64,000 bases of DNA from assembly GCF_023073715.1 (NCBI RefSeq), contig NZ_JADPKA010000077.1:47620-111619 (forward strand), read 5' to 3'. Both the position numbers and the translations under genes were made by a program. The notes below the pieces were generated by a model. The model was not told where the DNA came from. It did no database searches and saw nothing but the letters and a program-made list of their open reading frames with translations. Below, piece after piece: positions 60,953 to 64,000 of the stretch. This DNA is from Bradyrhizobium sp. 164 (GTDB lineage: Bacteria > Pseudomonadota > Alphaproteobacteria > Rhizobiales > Xanthobacteraceae). Numbering within the stretch: position 1 is the stretch's first letter; each line of letters opens with the position of its first letter.

Positions 60953-63531
60953 GTCTTGTCTCCAGTAGTTCCACTTGCCGCCATCATGCGCGGCAGCGTG
61001 ATGATGAATTCGGTGAATACACCGGGCTCGGTGTTCACGTCGATCGTGCCGCCGTGCTGTTTCACGACGATGTCATGGCTCATGGAAAGGCCGAGCCCGG
61101 TGCCCTCGCCGGCCGGCTTGGTGGTGAAGAATGGATTGAACATCTTCTCCTTCACCTCGGGCGGGATCCCGGTGCCGTTGTCGCGGATCCGGATCTCGAC
61201 TCTCTCGCCGAGGTTCTTCGTTGCCGCGCGCAAGATCGGCTCGAAGGCGTCAACGGCGCTCTCCTTGCGCTTGGCAGTTGCGTAGAAGCCGTTGGAGATC
61301 AGGTTGAGAAAGACGCGCGTGATCTCCTGCGGATAGATATCGACCATACTGGCGGCGGGATCGAGTTCGCGCTGGAGCGTGACGTTGAAGGCCGGTCTTT
61401 CGGCGCGCGCGCCGTGGTAGGCCAAATTTAGGCTCTCCTCCAGGACTGCATTGATATCGACGACGCGATGCTCGCCGGAGCCCTCGCGCGAATGCAGCAG
61501 CATGTTCCTGACGATGGAATCGGCGCGTTTGCCGTGCTGCACCACTTTCTCGAGATTGCTCCTGAGCATGCCGGTCAGCTCATCGACCTCCTCCTTCATC
61601 TTGCCGTCGAGCGCGGCCGACTGCAGGGTCTCCTTGAGCTCGTCGAGCAGCTCGGTCGACACCGCTGAGAAGTTGTTGACGAAGTTGAGCGGATTCTTGA
61701 TCTCATGGGCGATGCCCGCCGTGAGCTGGCCGAGGGACGCGAGCTTCTCGGTCTGGATCAGGCGATCCTGGGCGGCGCGCAGGTCGTCGAGCGACTGCGA
61801 CAACTCTCTGGTCCGTTCCTGGACCTCCTCGAACAACCGGACATTCTCGATCGCGATAAGGGCCTGGTCTGCGAAGGTCGTGGCGAGTCCGATCTGCTTC
61901 GCGCTAAACGGCCGCACCTCGTGTCGCGTCAGAACGAACACGCCGATCGGTGTGCCCTCTCGAAGCAAGGGCACACCCAGCATCGTACGTACGTTGGCGC
62001 GCCTTCGGGCGGACGAAGGCGCGTATTCCGGGTCGGCCTGCACATCCGGGACATGAACCGTCTTGCCATCGAGCAGCGTGCGGCCGACCACACTTCCCCG
62101 TTCAGGTACAGACGCGAAAGTCCGAAGCTTGTTTTCCTGCTCCGCGCCGAGCCCGCAGCTTGCCGCCAAATAGAAAACGCCATCATTGGGCCGGAAAATC
62201 GTTCCCTCGTCCGCGTCACACAGGCGGGCTGCCGAGCCAACAAGCGTGTTCAGCACGGCTTGCAGGTCGAACGCCGAACGGCTGATGACTTTCAGCACGT
62301 CGGCGGTCGCAGTCTGCTGCTGCAGGGACTCGCTCAATTCCGCTGTGCGCCGTTCGACCTTGTTTTCGAGGTCGGCGTAGGATTCCTGCAAGCGCGCGCC
62401 CATCTCGTTGAATTGGTCGGCGAGACCTTCGAACTCGTCGCCGGTTTTGATCGAGATGCGCTGGGAGAAGTCGCCGCCGCCGATCCGCTCGGCGCCGCTG
62501 CGCAGCGCCTGGATCGGACCGACCATGCGGCGCGCGAGAAAGATCCCCGCAAGCACCGCGAAAATCGAAGCCGCCAGCAGCACGATCGCAAGCCGCTGTA
62601 ACGAGGCGTAGAGCGAAGCGTAGGCCTCCTCGACCGGCAATTCCACGAACATTGTCCAGCCGAGCGGCGCGATCGGGGCGGAGGCCGTCAGAACCTTCTG
62701 CCCCTGAATGTTCGTCGCCTCCTGCAATGCGTCCGGCATGACGCCGCCCCCGGCTTGAGCGCCGCGCACCTGCGCGAGACCAGACATGTCGGTGTTGCGC
62801 AGCACAAGACTGATGTCGGGATGCGCGATCAGGCGCCCTCCCGGTCCGACCACGTAGGCAACTCCGCGCTCACCGACCTTGATCTGGGACACAACGTCCC
62901 AGATCAGCTTGAGGTTGACCTCGGCGATGCTGACGCCGGCATCCTTGCGCGCACCGGCCAGCGCCAGCGTCATGTACGGCTCGGACTCCCTGCGGAAATA
63001 GATGGGTCCGTAATAGACCTTGTGTGCGACTGCTTCGGTGAACTTTGGGTCGCTCGATAGGTCGATGCCGCTGTCGATCGCATCCATCGCCAGCCGCGAG
63101 ACCCGCAACCGCTCCTTGCCGGTCGAATCCACCTGGGCAAACTCGGTGATCCCAGGCACCTGACGCAGCAGCCGCAGCGCGTCGAACCGGCGCTGCTCGA
63201 TCGAGCCCGCCGACCAGGGCAGTTGCGTGGTCCAGCCGAGCTGGCTCTCGATCTCCTTGACAAACTGCCCGATCTTGGCCGCGGCCGCCTCGGCCTGCTC
63301 ATGCTGGACCCGGATCAGCGAGGCCTTGTGTTCGCGATAATAGAAGAAGACCTCGAACAGGCCGTTGGCGAGGAGCGCGACGGTGACCACGGCCACGAAC
63401 AGCGCGACATATTTGGTGAACAACCGGCTCCTGATCCCCTGCCCCATCCCCGCGCCGGCAGGGACACCATCCGCTGCCGCGGTCGGCAACGTCCTGGCTT
63501 GCGGGGTGTCGGGAACAACGGAAAGGCTCAT
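60949..63531 (-). CDS. Sensor histidine kinase with periplasmic Cache, HAMP and GAF domains
   Basis: The 860-residue protein has a membrane segment at about 41-64, a periplasmic double-Cache region (about 66-310, with FYYREHKASL and ERGVAYVVGPGGRLIAHPD), a second segment (about 312-333), HAMP (334-388), a coiled coil, and GAF (about 416-563). HisKA follows with H609 (GIAHEIKNPLNFVNNF), then HATPase with N747 region NLISNGF, DNGTGIP and GEGTGLGLS. It senses an extracellular small molecule and phosphorylates the two downstream regulators. The ATG at 63531 follows AAGGG; the longer in-frame version is not supported. Confidence 0.92.
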   Translation of the reverse strand: MSLSVVPDTPQARTLPTAAADGVPAGAGMGQGIRSRLFTKYVALFVAVVTVALLANGLFEVFFYYREHKASLIRVQHEQAEAAAAKIGQFVKEIESQLGWTTQLPWSAGSIEQRRFDALRLLRQVPGITEFAQVDSTGKERLRVSRLAMDAIDSGIDLSSDPKFTEAVAHKVYYGPIYFRRESEPYMTLALAGARKDAGVSIAEVNLKLIWDVVSQIKVGERGVAYVVGPGGRLIAHPDISLVLRNTDMSGLAQVRGAQAGGGVMPDALQEATNIQGQKVLTASAPIAPLGWTMFVELPVEEAYASLYASLQRLAIVLLAASIFAVLAGIFLARRMVGPIQALRSGAERIGGGDFSQRISIKTGDEFEGLADQFNEMGARLQESYADLENKVERRTAELSESLQQQTATADVLKVISRSAFDLQAVLNTLVGSAARLCDADEGTIFRPNDGVFYLAASCGLGAEQENKLRTFASVPERGSVVGRTLLDGKTVHVPDVQADPEYAPSSARRRANVRTMLGVPLLREGTPIGVFVLTRHEVRPFSAKQIGLATTFADQALIAIENVRLFEEVQERTRELSQSLDDLRAAQDRLIQTEKLASLGQLTAGIAHEIKNPLNFVNNFSAVSTELLDELKETLQSAALDGKMKEEVDELTGMLRSNLEKVVQHGKRADSIVRNMLLHSREGSGEHRVVDINAVLEESLNLAYHGARAERPAFNVTLQRELDPAASMVDIYPQEITRVFLNLISNGFYATAKRKESAVDAFEPILRAATKNLGERVEIRIRDNGTGIPPEVKEKMFNPFFTTKPAGEGTGLGLSMSHDIVVKQHGGTIDVNTEPGVFTEFIITLPRMMAASGTTGDKT

Positions 63532-63630
63532 CCCTTGGAAACTACCAAGAAGAGCGGACCTTGTCTCTCGCAAGCACCCGGGAGCGGCCGCCCGATGGCC
63601 GGTGCGGCGCCTCACTACGCGCCGGGGCAC

Positions 63631-63673
63631 AAAAAACACAATAAAAGGGCGGCAACGGAAACCGCTGCCGCCC
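63631..63673 (-). terminator. Intrinsic terminator of the RND pump gene
   Basis: On the minus strand GGGCGGCAGCGG-TTT-CCGTTGCCGCCC (one wobble pair) is followed by TTTTATTGTGTTTTTTG. It lies 23 bases after the pump stop codon and separates it from the kinase gene. Confidence 0.8.
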
Positions 63674-63695
63674 TCTGGTTCGCGCGCCTACAGCC

Positions 63696-64000
63696 TCAGG
63701 TCGGCCGCAAGGCCTTGTTGGAGCCGAGGTCGAGCTCGTTGACTTGCTTGTTCCGCTCCGAATCGGCCGCCGCGCGATGGTCGGTCGCCAGCACCACGTA
63801 GACCGCCGGCAGCACGAACAGCGTGAACAGCGTGCCAATCGACATGCCGGCCACGACGACCAGACCGATCGAGAAGCGGCTGGCCGCACCGGCGCCGGTC
63901 GCAGTCAGGAGCGGGATCAGACCCGTCACCATCGCGGCCGTGGTCATCAGGATCGGGCGCAGGCGAATGCGCGCCGACATCTCGATGGCCGAGCGGCGGT
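63696..64000 (-). CDS. RND efflux transporter, inner-membrane subunit (C-terminal end, partial)
   Basis: The last 101 residues of an AcrB/MexF-type hydrophobe/amphiphile efflux pump are present: RRSAIEMSARIRLRPILMTT, the GLIPLLTATGAGAASRFSIG loop and the final segment TLFTLFVLPAVYVVLA, then a basic tail. The N-terminal part lies beyond the right edge. It works with a periplasmic adaptor and outer-membrane channel, probably encoded upstream of it outside the window. Confidence 0.9.
   Translation of the reverse strand, partial: RRSAIEMSARIRLRPILMTTAAMVTGLIPLLTATGAGAASRFSIGLVVVAGMSIGTLFTLFVLPAVYVVLATDHRAAADSERNKQVNELDLGSNKALRPT

Overview
The window is high-GC and almost fully coding. It reads as a chromosomal segment of a Bradyrhizobium-like alphaproteobacterium (Bradyrhizobium/Rhodopseudomonas group). 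The reasons are a paa operon carrying PaaX, Aap-type amino-acid permeases, a class III PHA synthase with phasin, a P450 BM3-like fusion, and dispersed palindromes of the type common in that group. The assignment rests on recognised protein families; no database was searched. I see no rRNA, tRNA, CRISPR array, transposase or phage gene, and no obvious island with different base composition.

Layout. (1) 1-2423: a Tat-type ABC binding protein (cut by the left edge) and a YcsI/DUF1445 protein, divergent from a LysR regulator with a clear dyad between them. (2) 2456-15958: amide, amino-acid and hydroxy-acid catabolism. It holds an M20 carbamoyl/ureido hydrolase, a D-2-hydroxyacid dehydrogenase, an Ldh2-type dehydrogenase, a tartrate/D-malate dehydrogenase, an SDR without its catalytic lysine, an amidase, an RpiR regulator divergent from AapQM permeases, a class III aminotransferase, an AapJ-like binding protein and a one-cysteine Asp/Glu racemase homologue. 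(3) 15955-22569: TetR, an unusual ferredoxin plus P450, an MFS carrier, a sulfite-oxidase-like molybdoenzyme, an alpha/beta hydrolase-OsmC fusion and a YeeE/YedE sulfur transporter. (4) 22684-30341: phenylacetate pathway entry on the minus strand in the order paaX-A-B-C-D-(repeat)-E-I-K-zinc-type dehydrogenase. The lower-pathway genes (paaG, Z, F, H, J) are absent here.

(5) 30437-44419: a lipid/storage-polymer neighbourhood. It contains two paralogous alpha/beta hydrolases, DUF445, a phasin with an in-frame amber near its end, a GNAT, PhaC with a very small PhaE partner, another alpha/beta hydrolase, a spermidine-synthase-like protein, a CYP102 P450-reductase fusion, an epoxide hydrolase, a wax-ester/diacylglycerol acyltransferase and a small coupled DUF6489-like protein. 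(6) 44606-58443: twelve co-directional genes with two complete peptide ABC importers enclosing a gamma-glutamyltransferase homologue and a DUF1028 protein, headed by a candidate sigma-54 promoter. (7) 58560-64000: a CnbZ-like protein, a translationally coupled histidine kinase / response regulator / response-regulator-adenylate-cyclase set, and the C-terminal end of an RND pump.

The most distinctive candidates are the GGT-DUF1028 module between two peptide importers, the CYP102/epoxide hydrolase/wax synthase/PHA neighbourhood, the three-gene kinase-to-cAMP set, a hairpin that hides the paaA ribosome binding site, and several enzymes that lack residues considered essential in their families. 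Most families are known; the novelty lies in arrangement and in residue changes.
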